DNA of 64,000 nt from Conchocele bisecta. Taxonomy: Eukaryota; Mollusca; Bivalvia; Lucinida; Thyasiridae. The DNA lies in assembly GCA_029237695.1 (NCBI GenBank), contig CM055273.1, positions 55,665,968 through 55,729,967 on the forward strand. Reading direction: 5' to 3'. The notes beneath the pieces were generated by a model that was not told where the DNA came from, did not search any database, and saw only the letters and a list, made by a program, of their open reading frames with translations. The translations under genes and the position numbers were made by a program. Each line of letters opens with the position of its first letter. The first letter of the stretch is position 1. Positions 43,497-54,382 of the stretch are shown here, piece after piece.

Positions 43497-43807
43497 ATAG
43501 AGAATAGTAGGTTAGTGCCGTGAATGGGAAAACATTCTGGCAAGGCTTAGGAAACGGGATGGGCGAGGCTCTGCCGAGCACATCCCGTTTCCGTGCCGCG
43601 CCAGATAGTTTTCCCATTCACGGCACTAACCTACTATTCTGTTTATCCCGTCAACACCTACAAATAGCTTTGAAAACAATCGGAGAATCGACTAGTATGA
43701 CAACCGCACATATGCATACGCAGTGATTAGGTCGTATTGACAGGATATCAAAATATTTTCACGGCACCGTGTTTCACGGCACATACTCACTGTGTTGACG
43801 GGATAAA
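43497..43807. mobile_element. Family E composite (E1 + E2)
   Basis: Clean copy: E1 arms AGAATAGTAGGTTAGTGCCG and complement, then E2 from TTTATCCCGTCAACACC to GTTGACGGGATAAA. Confidence 0.9.
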
Positions 43808-44084
43808 ATCCATTTTCTCAGCCTGGGCTCAAATATACCTCGTGGCTAGCCTGGCCAGTCCAGCTACTGATCTGCTTAGCACATAATTATATTACTTGTA
43901 ATCAGGATGGAATGAGGGATCGTAGCTAGTTTTCTCCCGTTGAATCTATTTATAGAAACCCGGTCCAAAGTGTGTAGTTTAGGGCCTTATTGCTTGTAAA
44001 AACGGTGAACGCAGAATGATTTGTTATGAAAAGGAACAATTATTGTGGTTTCGATTAGTGTTGATCTAGATCATTATACATATC
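43808..44084. other. Intron sequence, nothing recognised
   Basis: AT-rich, no shared repeats or exon-like segments. Confidence 0.3.
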
Positions 44085-44225
44085 TAGACTACCCAATCTG
44101 ATCTGGGACTACACGTATGCATGTTATTGCAACCAGTGTAGACTCAGATCAGACTGCACAAATGTGCAGTCTGATCTGGGTCTACTCTGTTCGCAAAACT
44201 CAATGTTTGTGCTATATAGCAAGAA
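44085..44225. mobile_element. Family H central fragment
   Basis: AATCTGATCTGGGACTACAC and the hairpin CAGATCAGACTGCACAAATG with its complement. The outer ends are missing. Confidence 0.65.
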
Positions 44226-44887
44226 ATGCACGCCGAAATACAGCATAGGACCGGATCTCTATACATATATTTGCAAAGGGACATAACTAGCTACGATCCC
44301 TTAAACGCATGGCAAACAGTACATACACGCCGATCATTCGCCGAGTTATTCACATATATCGGGACAACAAAGCTGGAATGCCACACATCTTCTAGATAGA
44401 TGATTCTACACAGTTGATGTAAATATATTCTGGACAATGCTCTGCGTGACTGACAATACCACGAAATGCCTGCAATGCAGAGACATTATTTTCGGGACCG
44501 TCAATTTCGACTACTTTTTATCGGGATGACAGATTAACAAAACTAGTGCTATATCGGAAGTCCATGGTACTTTAGCTCGGTAAATGGCACTGTGATACTG
44601 AATGGAGTCTTTTTGAAACTCGTTAACGTCCATTCGTATAATAACGTGCTGATTTCTATCATGTTAACGGATTAAAAAGTGCTTGTATTTCACCGCGTTA
44701 CTAAACTTATACCGAAACAAGACCCGCTCGTGGTTTTTGTTACCGTTACATGTGGCTGAACGACGTCACATGATGTTACTGAATGACGTCGGTGTAATAT
44801 CACAACGTGTAACATGTCCGCGTTCTTTTTAATGAAAGTCAAAGTTTTCTTTCTATTTCTGCAGCGTGACATGCTAGCTGAGAAACA
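44226..44887. other. Intron sequence, nothing recognised
   Basis: No shared repeat or exon-like sequence. Contains GACGTCACATGATGTTACTG, also found near 35610 and 62665 in similar form (GATGACGTCACATGACGT), possibly an old shared repeat. Confidence 0.35.
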
Positions 44888-45124
44888 GGGGCCCGTTTCA
44901 CTAAACTTCGTACGACTAAGATGTTCGTAAGTGAAATTTTAGGATCGTCTGGAAATTTCAATTGATGGATTTGCATTTATTGAGCATAGGCTGCATATGC
45001 AGCCTATGCTCAATACATGTAAATCCAATAATTGTTTACAAGAAAACTTTGCTAATGTGAAATTTACATCATCTTGCACTTATGAACATTTTAGTCGTAC
45101 GAAGTTTAGTGAAACGGTCCCCAG
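44888..45124. mobile_element. Family D MITE
   Basis: Full copy, GGGGCCCGTTTCACTAAAC to GTTTAGTGAAACGGTCCCC, nearly perfect core. It ends about 50 bp beyond the donor of the exon at 45174-45227 in the transcript direction. Confidence 0.85.
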
Positions 45125-45173
45125 AATACCAGGCTAGTGGATGTTATTATTGAAATTGAAATCACCGACTTAC

Positions 45174-45227
45174 CTCCAGACGCCTGTGTAGGAGACCACG
45201 CCCAAAACATATAATCTTCAACATCAC
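45174..45227 (-). CDS. TMEM266: TMEM266-like gene, S2-S3 linker exon
   Basis: A 54-nt exon between a strong acceptor (TTATTTATTGCAG) and a strong donor (GAG|GTAAGT). It is phase 0 at both ends and encodes VMLKIICFGRGLLHRRLE, which joins directly to VFDSFVIL of the next exon. This matches the Hv1/TMEM266 region where the end of S2 (E-x2-LK), a short basic linker and then E-VFD precede S3. It is the most 5' exon recognised. The N-terminus with S1 and most of S2 was not found between 45228 and 64000 and may be outside the window or too diverged to see by eye. Confidence 0.85.
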
Positions 45228-45341
45228 CTGCAATAAATAATCACATGGAGTTTACTTGAGCATTTCATTTTCTCTGACCGTGAGCTGTTGGATTTTTAAT
45301 CGAAATGTAGACTCCACGTTTTTCATAGACCATCATGAATC

Positions 45342-45592
45342 TGGGGGCCGTTTCACTGAACTTCGTACGACTAAAATGTTCGTAAGTGCAAAATCATGAT
45401 AGTCTCTAAAGTTCATATATATGAATGTTTTCTTGTAAGCAATTATTGGATTTACATGTATTGAGCATAGGCTGCATATGCAGCCTATGCTCAATAAATG
45501 TAAATCCATCAATTGAAATATCCAGACGATCCTAAATTTGCACTTACGAACATTTTAGTCGTACGAAGTTTAGTAAATCGGCCCCCTGGGTC
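45342..45592. mobile_element. Family D MITE
   Basis: Full copy, GGGGGCCGTTTCACTGAAC to GTTTAGTAAATCGGCCCCC, nearly perfect core. With the copy at 44888 it brackets the 54-nt exon. Confidence 0.85.
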
Positions 45593-45666
45593 GTCCGTGA
45601 GATTATACGTAAGCCACACCCTATACTCCATCGCCTGTCCTGACCTTGCCAATATTTGTATTATTA

Positions 45667-45970
45667 TTTATTTTTAATTTCTTGAATATTATGCTTGAAA
45701 TCAAACAGCTTAATTGGCTGAGCCCGAGCTTTTATACAGCTATGGCTCAGCCAATCAAGCCGTCTGATTGCGAATTGAGCTTGCTAATATATTTTCAGAA
45801 ACGTTGGCATATGGGCAAGATTTTTTCCTGAATATTATGCTTGAAATCAAGCAGCTTGATTGGCTAAGCCCGAGCTGTTTTACAGCTCGGGCTCAGCCAA
45901 TCAAGCTGTCTGATTGCGACTTGAGCGTGCTAATAGATATTCAGAAACGTTGGCATATGGACAAGATTAA
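45667..45970. repeat. Tandem pair of hairpin units (family V), about 155 bp each
   Basis: Two head-to-tail units start TTGAATATTATGCTTGAAAT (or CTGAATATTATGC) and end CAGAAACGTTGGCATATGG. Each has a hairpin, e.g. TTGATTGGCTAAGCCCGAGC with complement. The second unit's hairpin is better preserved. Confidence 0.8.
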
Positions 45971-46365
45971 CGCGGGCGGTTGTATATATGTAGCTACTAT
46001 TTCGAAGTAACTATGGGGATATTTTCGTAATTGGTAAACATGCCAGGATAATATATTAAACATTTTATTTTACGTCAATTAAGCCGATATCACGATTTGA
46101 AGCAATACTCGACATCGTGTTATGATAATAATACCAAGTGTGATTGGCTATTGCAAAATAAGGAACATTGAGTATATATCTCGTGGTGATATATCTGCTA
46201 CAAATAGACTAATTTTCTAGAAGAAATAATGTGTATTCACTTTGTAACAGTGCAAATGTATAACATTTTGCACTTTAACACCGACCGATTTGACAGACAC
46301 GTATATTTGTATTCTCCATATGAATGGCGTTCAGCTACTTCAATAAGTGAATGGTGAATTAATAG

Positions 46366-48715
46366 TGTATACCCTAATGTGCAATATAGTCTACGGCTCT
46401 ACAGTAAGGGTGATTGGGAGGGACTTAGAAAGCACATTACTACCTTTGGGGAAAGTCTAGTGCAAAATTTTGACACTTCAACCCCGGTTAACCAATTATG
46501 GGTCAATATCACTTCGGAGCTCGAAAGAGCCATCAGCCAGTTCATACCGCACAAAACTGCAAAGTTAAAAGATAGACAACCTTGGATTAATGGTAAAATA
46601 AGGCGTCTTATTAGGAAACGGGATAAACTTTACTTTAAAAACAGAGCTAAACCTACCCCTGAAGGTTCAAGTAAACTAAAAACTCTTAAACACCATATAC
46701 AGACACTGAGCAGAGGAGCTTAGTGGGAGTATGTTGAGGACTTCATTACTCCAAAAGATGAAAATTCAGTAACTGAAAATTTCAATATTACAAAACGTTT
46801 CTGGACTTTTATTAAGCACACAAAAACAGACGCTATTGGACTTAAATCCCTGAAGAGAAACGGAGTATCTATTACCGATCCAATCTCAAAAGCAAATTTG
46901 CTTAATGACCAGTTTCACTCTGTTTTCTCTCAGCAAACTCCCATGAAACTCGTTTCTTACTGCAAATATGTTTCAAATCTTTTTTCCAGAAAAGAAAACG
47001 ACATGCCTGAGATAGAGGTAACAGAAAATGGTGTACAGAAACTTTTGCAAAAACTTTCAAAATCCAAGGCCCCAGGCCCAGACAATATTACTCCTACTAT
47101 TCTGAAGCGCCTCTCGGCTGAAATTGCGCCAATTCTTACTCTACTTGTCAATACCTCACTTCAGCAGCAGTCTCTACCAGACATTTGGAAACAAGCCAAT
47201 GTAACACCAATATACAAGAAAGGTGACAAAACGACACCTTCGAACTATCGCCCTGTCTCTCTAACTTGTATCTGCTGTAAGCTCTTGGAGCACATTGTTT
47301 GCAGTAATATGATGCAGCATCTCAATAGGAACAATATTCTTTATCCCCTCCAGCATGGCTTTCGGGAGAAGCATTGCTGTGAAAGTCAACTTATTGAATT
47401 TGTTCACGACATAGCCCTCAACATGCAGAGTGGTAGACAGAATGATGTTGTAGTCATGGATTTCGCTAAGGCCTTTGATAAGGTAGCACACAATAGGCTC
47501 CTCTACAAACTCTCATCCTATGGCGTGAAGGGATTAGCACTCGGCTGGATAGGATCTTTTCTTAGTGGTAGGTCTCAGCGTGTCGTCCTTGAAGGGAAAG
47601 CTTCTAAGTCCGTTCCAGTACATTCTGGTGTTCCACAAGGCTCTGTGCTTGGTCCTGCGTTATTTCTTATTTATATTAATGACCTCCCGGAGTACACAAC
47701 CCATAGTACTGTCCGGCTCTTTGCAGATGACACATTGTTGTACTTAGCTTTACATAGCCCATCTGACTGCAACAAACTTCAGGACGGCCTTCATAATCTC
47801 GAGAGATGGGAATCCGACTGGCAAATGTCTTTTCATCCTGACAAATGCGAGGTTATTCACATTACCACCAGGAGGGCTCCTGTTATGCATAACTACTCTC
47901 TCCATGGCCATATTCTTTCTTCAGTTCCTTGTATTAAGTACCTCGGAGTTAACATCAGCCACGATCTGAATTGGAATAAACATATAAACTCCGTCTCATC
48001 TAAGGCCAATCAGACTCTAGGTTTTCTGAAACGTAACCTCAGGATCAACTCGAAGACTGTCAAAGAACGAGCTTATAAATCCCTTGTTCGTCCTAAACTA
48101 GAATACTGTTCCACAGTCTGGGACCCCAAGAGCAATAGAAAAGACAATGAGGGTGACTTAACTTCGCATAGGCTTGTACACCAACTCGAGATGGTCCAGA
48201 GGAGGGCTGCAAGATGGGTTTCTAACCGTTATCACAACACATCTAGTGTAACCGATATGCTGCACAGTTTGGAATGGAGATCACTTGAACAGAGGAGAGT
48301 CGATGCCATACTGAGTATGCTGTACACAATTAGGAACAATCTTGTAGCCATAAATGAGGATAATTACTTAACACGAGGCACTGGTAGACGCCAACACCAA
48401 TACCGCCAGTTGCGTGCCGACAAAGACTACACTCGTTTCTCCTTCTTCCCCAGAACCGTTGTACAGTGGAACTAACTACCCACTGACATCTGCCTGGCAG
48501 AGTCGCTGGATTCCTTCAAGCCTCAGGTCTTGAAGGTCCAGCACTCCAGACTCATTTAATTCTAAACCTTCTTCTTTCTCTTTTTCTTTCCCTCTCAGTG
48601 CTTCCTTCTACCTTTCCTTGGCCTACTGCTCTATCTAGTATTTTTCGTTTTTCCTCTCATTTTCCCCTAGCACTCAACTGGTGATAACACTCACGTTCGT
48701 TCGTTCGTTCGTTTA
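46366..48715 (+). mobile_element. Young 5'-truncated LINE (Jockey/CR1-like RT)
   Basis: The endonuclease is missing. The ORF2 remainder runs 46379-48559 with only two in-frame stops, then a 3' UTR and a (CGTT)n tail at about 48695-48712. It is on the strand opposite the TMEM266-like gene and the older LINE. The shape (5' truncation, intact 3' end, simple-repeat tail) is typical of target-primed reverse transcription. Confidence 0.9.
46379..48559 (+). pseudogene. Reverse transcriptase ORF with two nonsense codons
   Basis: One frame spans the whole stretch. Stop 1 (TAG, 46721-46723) falls where relatives have an aromatic before W-x-Y-V. Stop 2 (TAA, 48473-48475) falls in QWN-x-LP near the C-terminus; the true end is TAA at 48557-48559. 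RT motifs are intact: KAPGPDNITPTILKRLS, NYRPVSLTCICCKLLEHI, motif A VVVMDFAKAFDKVAH, motif B GVPQGSVLGPALFLIYINDL, motif C LFADDTLLYL. The C-terminal RRAARWVSNRYHNTSSVTDM region is typical of Jockey/CR1-type elements. Two point mutations separate this copy from a complete RT frame, but the endonuclease is absent. Confidence 0.9.
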
Positions 48716-49115
48716 ACAATTGTTAATTCGAAGAAAGGAATTGTTAAATTGAGGAAATGAATTGTCATTTCGTGGGAACGAATTGTTAATTCGAGGGAAC
48801 GAATTGCTATATTGTGGGAACGTATTGTTATTTCGTGGCAACGAATTGTCAATTCGAGGGAATGAATTGTTATATCGTGGGATTGAATTGTTAATTCGAG
48901 GGAACGAATTGTTAAATGGAAGGAACGAATTGTTCTTTCGTGACAACGAATTGTTAATTCGAGGGAACAAATAATTAAATGGAGGGAACGAATTGTTCTT
49001 TCGTGGGAACGGATTGTTAATTCGAGGGAACGAATTGTTAAAGTAAGGGAACGAATTGTTATTTCGTGGGAACGAATTAATAAAAAGACACCCATGTCCT
49101 CTGCGGGGCTCCGTA
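48716..49115. mobile_element. Foldback-like element arm: 21-bp array, copy 1
   Basis: About 17 units of a 21-bp motif (GAACGAATTGTTAATTCGAGG and variants), then AATTAATAAAAA and the terminal hairpin TCCTCTGCGGGGCTCCGTA ending at 49115. Only one orientation is present; the other arm is absent. Because 21 is a multiple of three, several frames stay open and translate to repeats like NNSFPRI; these are not genes. Confidence 0.8.
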
Positions 49116-49299
49116 GTATTCCATAGAAAACGATAGAACAATCGTTTTACGTCATTACATCATTACATTTAACTCACGATCATTATTACCGAAGAAAATG
49201 AATGAGGATAGCATTTGTATTAATGAAAACATGAAATTAAGTAATTCATACTATCCAGATTATAATGTTTAATTACTGAAAATTCCCTGGCGGATTTCA

Positions 49300-49455
49300 T
49301 TTGGAGCAGACAGTCGTCTTTATTGGCATACGAACTCGTTCATTGATACAACCGTGAACAGTTTAGACCCAGATCAGACTGCGGGGACGCGCAGGCTGAT
49401 CTGGGTCAAAACTGGTCACAAACAGACCCATTTCCTCCAACATTCTCATGACCCA
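49300..49455. mobile_element. Family H fragment
   Basis: CAGATCAGACTGCGGGGACG and complement, then ACTGGTCACAAACAGACCCA. Outer ends are lost. Confidence 0.6.
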
Positions 49456-50430
49456 TCACAGATATAAGGCCACAATGACAATTGGATATTTACCACGACT
49501 GGAGAATTAATCAGAATCCACATAGCGCGTCCAGAAAGATATTGAGCCATCTAATACCATTGCTTCATTGAAGCTAGAATTCCCCATATACAGTAACGAC
49601 AAGCGTGTCTGGCGATCGCCATACGTTTCATTCAATGTATGTATGAGTACTCGTATGTTGGGGGCATATTTTTGCATAAACAAGTCCGACATGTTTGGAC
49701 CGTATTGTCCGTGTGTATGTTTACATTATTCTATAACAGATGTACTGTTAACTTGCTTCATAGTACATGTATGTCGTTTGGAAACTTTATTGCATTAGCA
49801 GTGTCGATTATACAGTAACTGCACGTTTTCCGCTTACAGCCAACAAGTTGCACTATATCGCTACGCCAGTCAACGGTAAAAAAAATGCTTAATAGCATTT
49901 ACATTTCGCGCACTAAAAGACAGAACGAAACATGCAGGGCGTTGACGTTCATACTTCGTTATATTCTTATTGAGAGACAATTCTACAATACTGATGATGA
50001 TGACACAAATATACTATCATAAACGTCTTATCTAATAAAGTGTGTATTAGCATAATTCGTGGGTCAATCTCCGCGAAGTAGAAAGTACACAAAGAACGCT
50101 TCAATCGCACATTTGGAAAGACTACTCCGCCATAACGCTTATGTAATGCAGTGTAATGAAATGTAATTAGAGTTATGTATTAAGAACTTTGTTTTCGTTT
50201 GTGTTTCATTTGAAGGAAAAAAAGTGACCTTGGTCCAAACGCGCGTGTTTTGTATTCCAATGGATCAATCTAATCCCTGTTTTCTCGTTTGCTACCGATT
50301 GTAAACGGACTTTCCCGTTTCTCACCGAGTTCAACCCGTTTTCTGCTTCCTTATCCAATGACACTGCCATTCTTTGCTTTAAATATTATGCACATGCGCA
50401 CTGAAGCAAGAACGCGAAAACGATTTGTTC
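49456..50430. other. No supported gene
   Basis: Contains a minus-strand open frame (49507-49692) with fairly ordinary amino-acid use, starting MSDLFMQKYAPNIRVLIHTL, but no credible splice sites or recognised domain. Nothing else noted. Confidence 0.3.
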
Positions 50431-50738
50431 TGTAGCCTATTTCATCAACATTGCAAAGTATACTTTAGTAGCAAAGTATACTTTGAGGGAGAAATTTTCA
50501 ATTTTATGATAAATTTATTAATTTTTATTATACTGAATTTATTACATTATCACAGACAATTTGGCTGTGATAATGTAATAAATTCAGTATAATAATTCTG
50601 CATACTTTTAATCATGAAATATATGCATTTGTTAGTTCCATATGAAATAATGCATTTCAGGAAAAATAAATGATTACTCCCTCAAAGTATACTTTGCTAG
50701 TAAAGTATACTTTGCAATGTTGATGAAATCGGCTACAG
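50431..50738. mobile_element. Family A MITE
   Basis: Full copy with GTAGCCTATTTCATC and GATGAAATCGGCTAC ends and CACAGACAATTTGGCTGTG centre. Confidence 0.9.
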
Positions 50739-51084
50739 GAGACGATACGTATACGCAGTGAACGCAATGACTTAGAACATATTTGATAGCCGGTCCAGGC
50801 GGCGCTCGATGGTAACCGTTAACCACGTCCTCATTGTGTTCTAGTTTCGCTTAGTTCCAATAGCAACACTTTGATTTTGTGACGTATGCACGGGTAGATG
50901 ACGACACGTACGTGGCCTATTACAATATACATGGTATATATGCTGGGTTGTATAATAGAGTCGTCGCCGCTGACAATGCCATCCAATTAGAGATAGAATC
51001 TGCGCAAATGTACTTCTGTCATTGGCTGAGGTGACAAATGTGGTTGGAAAATTGTGCTACGCTCGACCATGAAGCTCGTTATTC
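50739..51084. other. No recognisable feature
   Basis: No shared repeats or exon-like sequence. Confidence 0.3.
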
Positions 51085-51475
51085 ATGTTAAATGTGGCTG
51101 TGACTGGATAAATGGGGCTTATGAGGTTTTCGACCAGTGTACATCCAGATCATTCTATGCATTCGCTCATGTCCTCCATGTTAAATCCGCATAGACATCT
51201 TCACTCTGTGGGGATTTCACATGTAAAACTTGATTTATCGCATCATGGGGCACAAGGGGATTGTGGTCAGTGTTACTTCTGACCAAATAGCACACTCCTG
51301 TAGCCTGATAATGATCTATATTGCTTGTTAGAAGCATGACGATGACGAGTGTGTAATTGATGACATGGCGAACAGTGCAGATCCTGATCAGACTGTGCGG
51401 ATGCACAGTCTGATCTGGATCTACACTGGTCACAAAACTCCCGTTTCTCCAGTCACAGCCACATATAGAGAACCG
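51085..51475. mobile_element. Family H element
   Basis: Ends ATGTGGCTGTGACTGGATAA and CTCCAGTCACAGCCACAT. The centre has the strong hairpin GATCAGACTGTGCGGATGCA. A partial second end near 51245-51290 makes it longer than other copies. Confidence 0.85.
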
Positions 51476-52504
51476 TATGCAAAGTTGACAGCTGAGTCAG
51501 GTTGCATGCGAATGCATTCGACACTAGTTGGAAAATCAATTGACACGCCATTTGATTTTGTACCTAAGAATATTACGATTTTTCATGAACAAATATGATA
51601 GGAACAGTGAATATTGTCTGTATATAGCGTCGAATGTTGACACAATTTACTATAAAACCATTCCGACGAGCCATGTGTTGTTGTACAATAAGAAGATGTT
51701 CGATATCTCATTAACAATATTTACAGAAACTGTGATATATTCCGGAAATGACGTCGACAGTCGTCATTTACGGAAAATATCGTAAATTTTGAAAAAAACA
51801 AATCGTGAAAAATCGCACATCTTAATAGGTACAAGATCGCATAGATTGTGTCAATTCAAAATGTTTTTCGTCGTTGCGGGTCACGTGCTTCTAGCAAACG
51901 TCGGATTCGGACTTGAAATTGAAATTAAAAAATAGATGGAGCTGAAGCTATCACCAGTTGTAAAACAACTTGCTTAAGTGTGTCCCAAACCACAGATTGT
52001 AGATAAACTCCATACAACTCGACAACCATGCGTCCAAACCGTCTGTGCTTGAGGGAGAATTGGGTAGACACATACATCAATATGACAGTTGTAATAACGT
52101 ATCTTTGATGACTTGGAATTTGTAATCGAGCGACGTAAACAAGTATAGCCGACGTGGACTGTATACAGCACACAATTGCCAAGGTTACACACATATTTCG
52201 TGGGACGTTTCTCTAATTGTTTAGGCAGTTAATGTGGATGTAATATGCTTGCTGATATGCGTATATAATAGACAGGTTTGTCGTCATTTATGGCGACTGA
52301 TAAACGATAATTGCCAGCTCTTGTTTGATTAACATACATATGTGTTTTGTATTAAGGTGAGGGCCGTAACCAAGTTGGTAGAACTTGTGGCCCAAACCTA
52401 GTGTACATTGAAAAGAATCAAATATGTTTAAACTAACATAAACTAGTCATTATCACACTGTCAAGATGAGCATCGTATAGTGCATGTAAGAGTGTATGAC
52501 TATA
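51476..52504. other. No supported gene
   Basis: Overlapping minus-strand open frames at 51925-52194 have no splice support or recognised domain. No shared repeats. Confidence 0.3.
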
Positions 52505-52550
52505 TAGAGAATAGTAGGTTAGTGCCGTGAATGGGAAAAAATATCCGGAA
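52505..52550. mobile_element. Family E1 left arm, truncated
   Basis: AGAGAATAGTAGGTTAGTGC through AATATCCGGAAAGGCTCAAG, then broken by the family F hairpin. A full family E copy follows at 52676. Confidence 0.75.
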
Positions 52551-52675
52551 AGGCTCAAGAATTTCTTTATTTCTCATCAGAAGTATATGTTGTGACCACT
52601 CATTTGAACCGTCTCGCCGAGACGGTTCAAATGAGTGGTCACAACATATATTTTGGTTCAGAAATAAGGGAAATA
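52551..52675. mobile_element. Family F hairpin, copy 1
   Basis: Arms TTTCTTTATTTCTCATCAG and complement, then TTGTGACCACTCATTTGAAC and complement, centre CGTCTCGCCGAGACG. It sits at the break of a family E1 arm; a second copy is at 55906. Confidence 0.8.
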
Positions 52676-52987
52676 GATAGAGAATAGTAGGTTAGTGCCG
52701 TGAATGGGGAAAAAATATCTGGCAAGGCTTAGGAAACGGGATTGACGAGTCTCTGCCGAGCACATCCCGTTTCCGTGCCGCGCCAGATATGTTTTCTCAT
52801 TCACGGCACTAACCTACTATTCTATTTATCCCGTCAACACCTACAAATGGCTTTAAAATGCAAAATAAATAACCCCACTCACCGCACATATTCATACGCA
52901 GTGATTAGGTAGTATTGACACGATATCAACAATGTTTCACGGCACCGTGTTTCACGGCAGATACGCACTGTGTTGATGGGATAAATT
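52676..52987. mobile_element. Family E composite (E1 + E2)
   Basis: E1 arms GAGAATAGTAGGTTAGTGCC and complement, E2 TTTATCCCGTCAACACC to GTGTTGATGGGATAAA. Confidence 0.9.
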
Positions 52988-53247
52988 AGATTATCCAATG
53001 TTTTGCTTTTCCATTCATTTACTGCCAATGACCTATGCCAATGAATGGCAAGATTTTAGTTCATCGAATTCCAAAGTGTTTTCTTTACGTTCAAATGTAT
53101 GCTTTGCATGCAAATATATACATGTACTCTCAGAAAGTGTGATATCATGGATATAATTATCCCCTCGTGCGTGTGTGTGTTAGTAACACGTTTCATGTTT
53201 TATATTTCAATAACGTATGAACCGCTTCACCGATTTTGGCCACAACA

Positions 53248-53325
53248 CTTGGAAAAGTCGCGGGAATACTGGACGAGGCCTTCCGGCCTTCGTCCAGTAT
53301 TCCCCGCGACTTTTCCAAGTTTAGT
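53248..53325. mobile_element. Family C core hairpin alone
   Basis: ACTTGGAAAAGTCGCGGGAA and complement with the GGCCTTCCGGCC centre. The outer arms and family B partner seen at 9512 and 11613 are absent. Confidence 0.75.
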
Positions 53326-53675
53326 GTGTCTAGTGATGGTGCTTTGTTTGCATACGACCCACGTCCGACCATCCAATATCAAGGTCACTGAGGATTTATG
53401 TTCACCTTGTTTGTAAGGCAAACATGTTAACGTTTTGTTTTGTAATTATCAAGGCTGTCAGCGAGGAGATTCGCTTAGTGATAACGATGCCCTTGTTTTG
53501 TTATGAATTTACACTATGTACGTACCAGTAGGGAACGTTTATGAAACAATTTGTGTTGTTGTGTAAGGATCACACGGTGGGGCGTCACGTGGTCTATTGT
53601 GTTCGTTCTGTGTAATAGCGGCGCCATTGAATTGTGAGGTTTCATCAATGCGACTGTGGTTTCTTTCTTTTACGA

Positions 53676-53741
53676 ATGGCTACGTTCCAGCCGTTGACAG
53701 ACGAGTCCGACAATGCCAAATTTAGCAGCATTACTTCTATG
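53676..53741 (+). CDS. Candidate first coding exon (unproven)
   Basis: ATG at 53676 opens MATFQPLTDESDNAKFSSIT then SM, followed by a possible donor (ATG|GTTAGT). The preceding 150 bp is less AT-rich, with CACGTG and GCGGCGCC words that could belong to a promoter. No matching second exon was identified and the product is unknown. A chance ORF is quite possible; without splicing it stops at 53775-53777. Confidence 0.25.
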
Positions 53742-53921
53742 GTTAGTCTGAACATTATGTGGAAAGATTTCGGATAAACGTATCTTGTATTTGGAAGTCG
53801 CTACACTTCTGCAGAATGCATATACAAACGGCATGTGCAAACTACAACAAATATTAAGAACGATGCCACGATGACCGTTATCAATGTCAGCGTGACTCCG
53901 TGCTTCATAAATACAATGTTT

Positions 53922-54135
53922 AACCCTTCCACACTGGAGACATCTTTCCTAATATATTCAAACGGTGTAGCTCCTGGTGAGCCGGCTCGTAACGAGCCGT
54001 CTCACCATGATCTGCACCATTTGTAGATATGTTGTTATTTTTACAAAATACCTCCAATTTCTGCATAATGGAACGTTCTCAAACGTAAAATGAAATAGTC
54101 CAATGTCAGTTACTTAGGGATGAAAGGGCTAATCT
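53922..54135 (-). mobile_element. Family K element, copy 4
   Basis: Hairpin GAGCCGGCTCGTAACGAGCC, then GTCAGTTACTTAGGGATGAA. Diverged from the copies at 9946 and 21840. Confidence 0.6.
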
Positions 54136-54283
54136 CCCAGTTTTAGACAAGTATCGCAGCGTGACAATTGCTGGAATCTAATTTCCGGAAGTAAATTGCC
54201 TCCAATGTTTCATTATCATACATCGATAACGATTATGAGGCTATACCCATTTACATTTAAGGACTCAAACCATGGACTATCGC

Positions 54284-54382
54284 GTTTACTGGGGTGTATA
54301 CTACATTTGGTCTGTTTAAAGTGCGTGGAGTCCGAAGAACTCATCGCAAACATTAAACAGACCAAATGTATTGTAAACGCAA
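54284..54382. mobile_element. Hairpin element
   Basis: Arms ACATTTGGTCTGTTTAA and TTAAACAGACCAAATGT, with outer CGTTTAC/GTAAACG, flanked at the right by ACGCAACGGAC. Single copy. Confidence 0.55.

Noticed and set aside
48691..49141. Asn/Phe/Pro-rich or Gly-Asn-Glu-Leu-rich repeat proteins
   Set aside because: Frames stay open on both strands because the 21-bp unit is a multiple of three and lacks stops; no start context, splice sites or composition of a real protein. The same holds at 59526-59871 and 61428-62152.
49507..49692. Minus-strand 61-residue ORF
   Set aside because: Ordinary composition but no splice context or recognised motif, and no fit to S1/S2 of the voltage-sensor gene.
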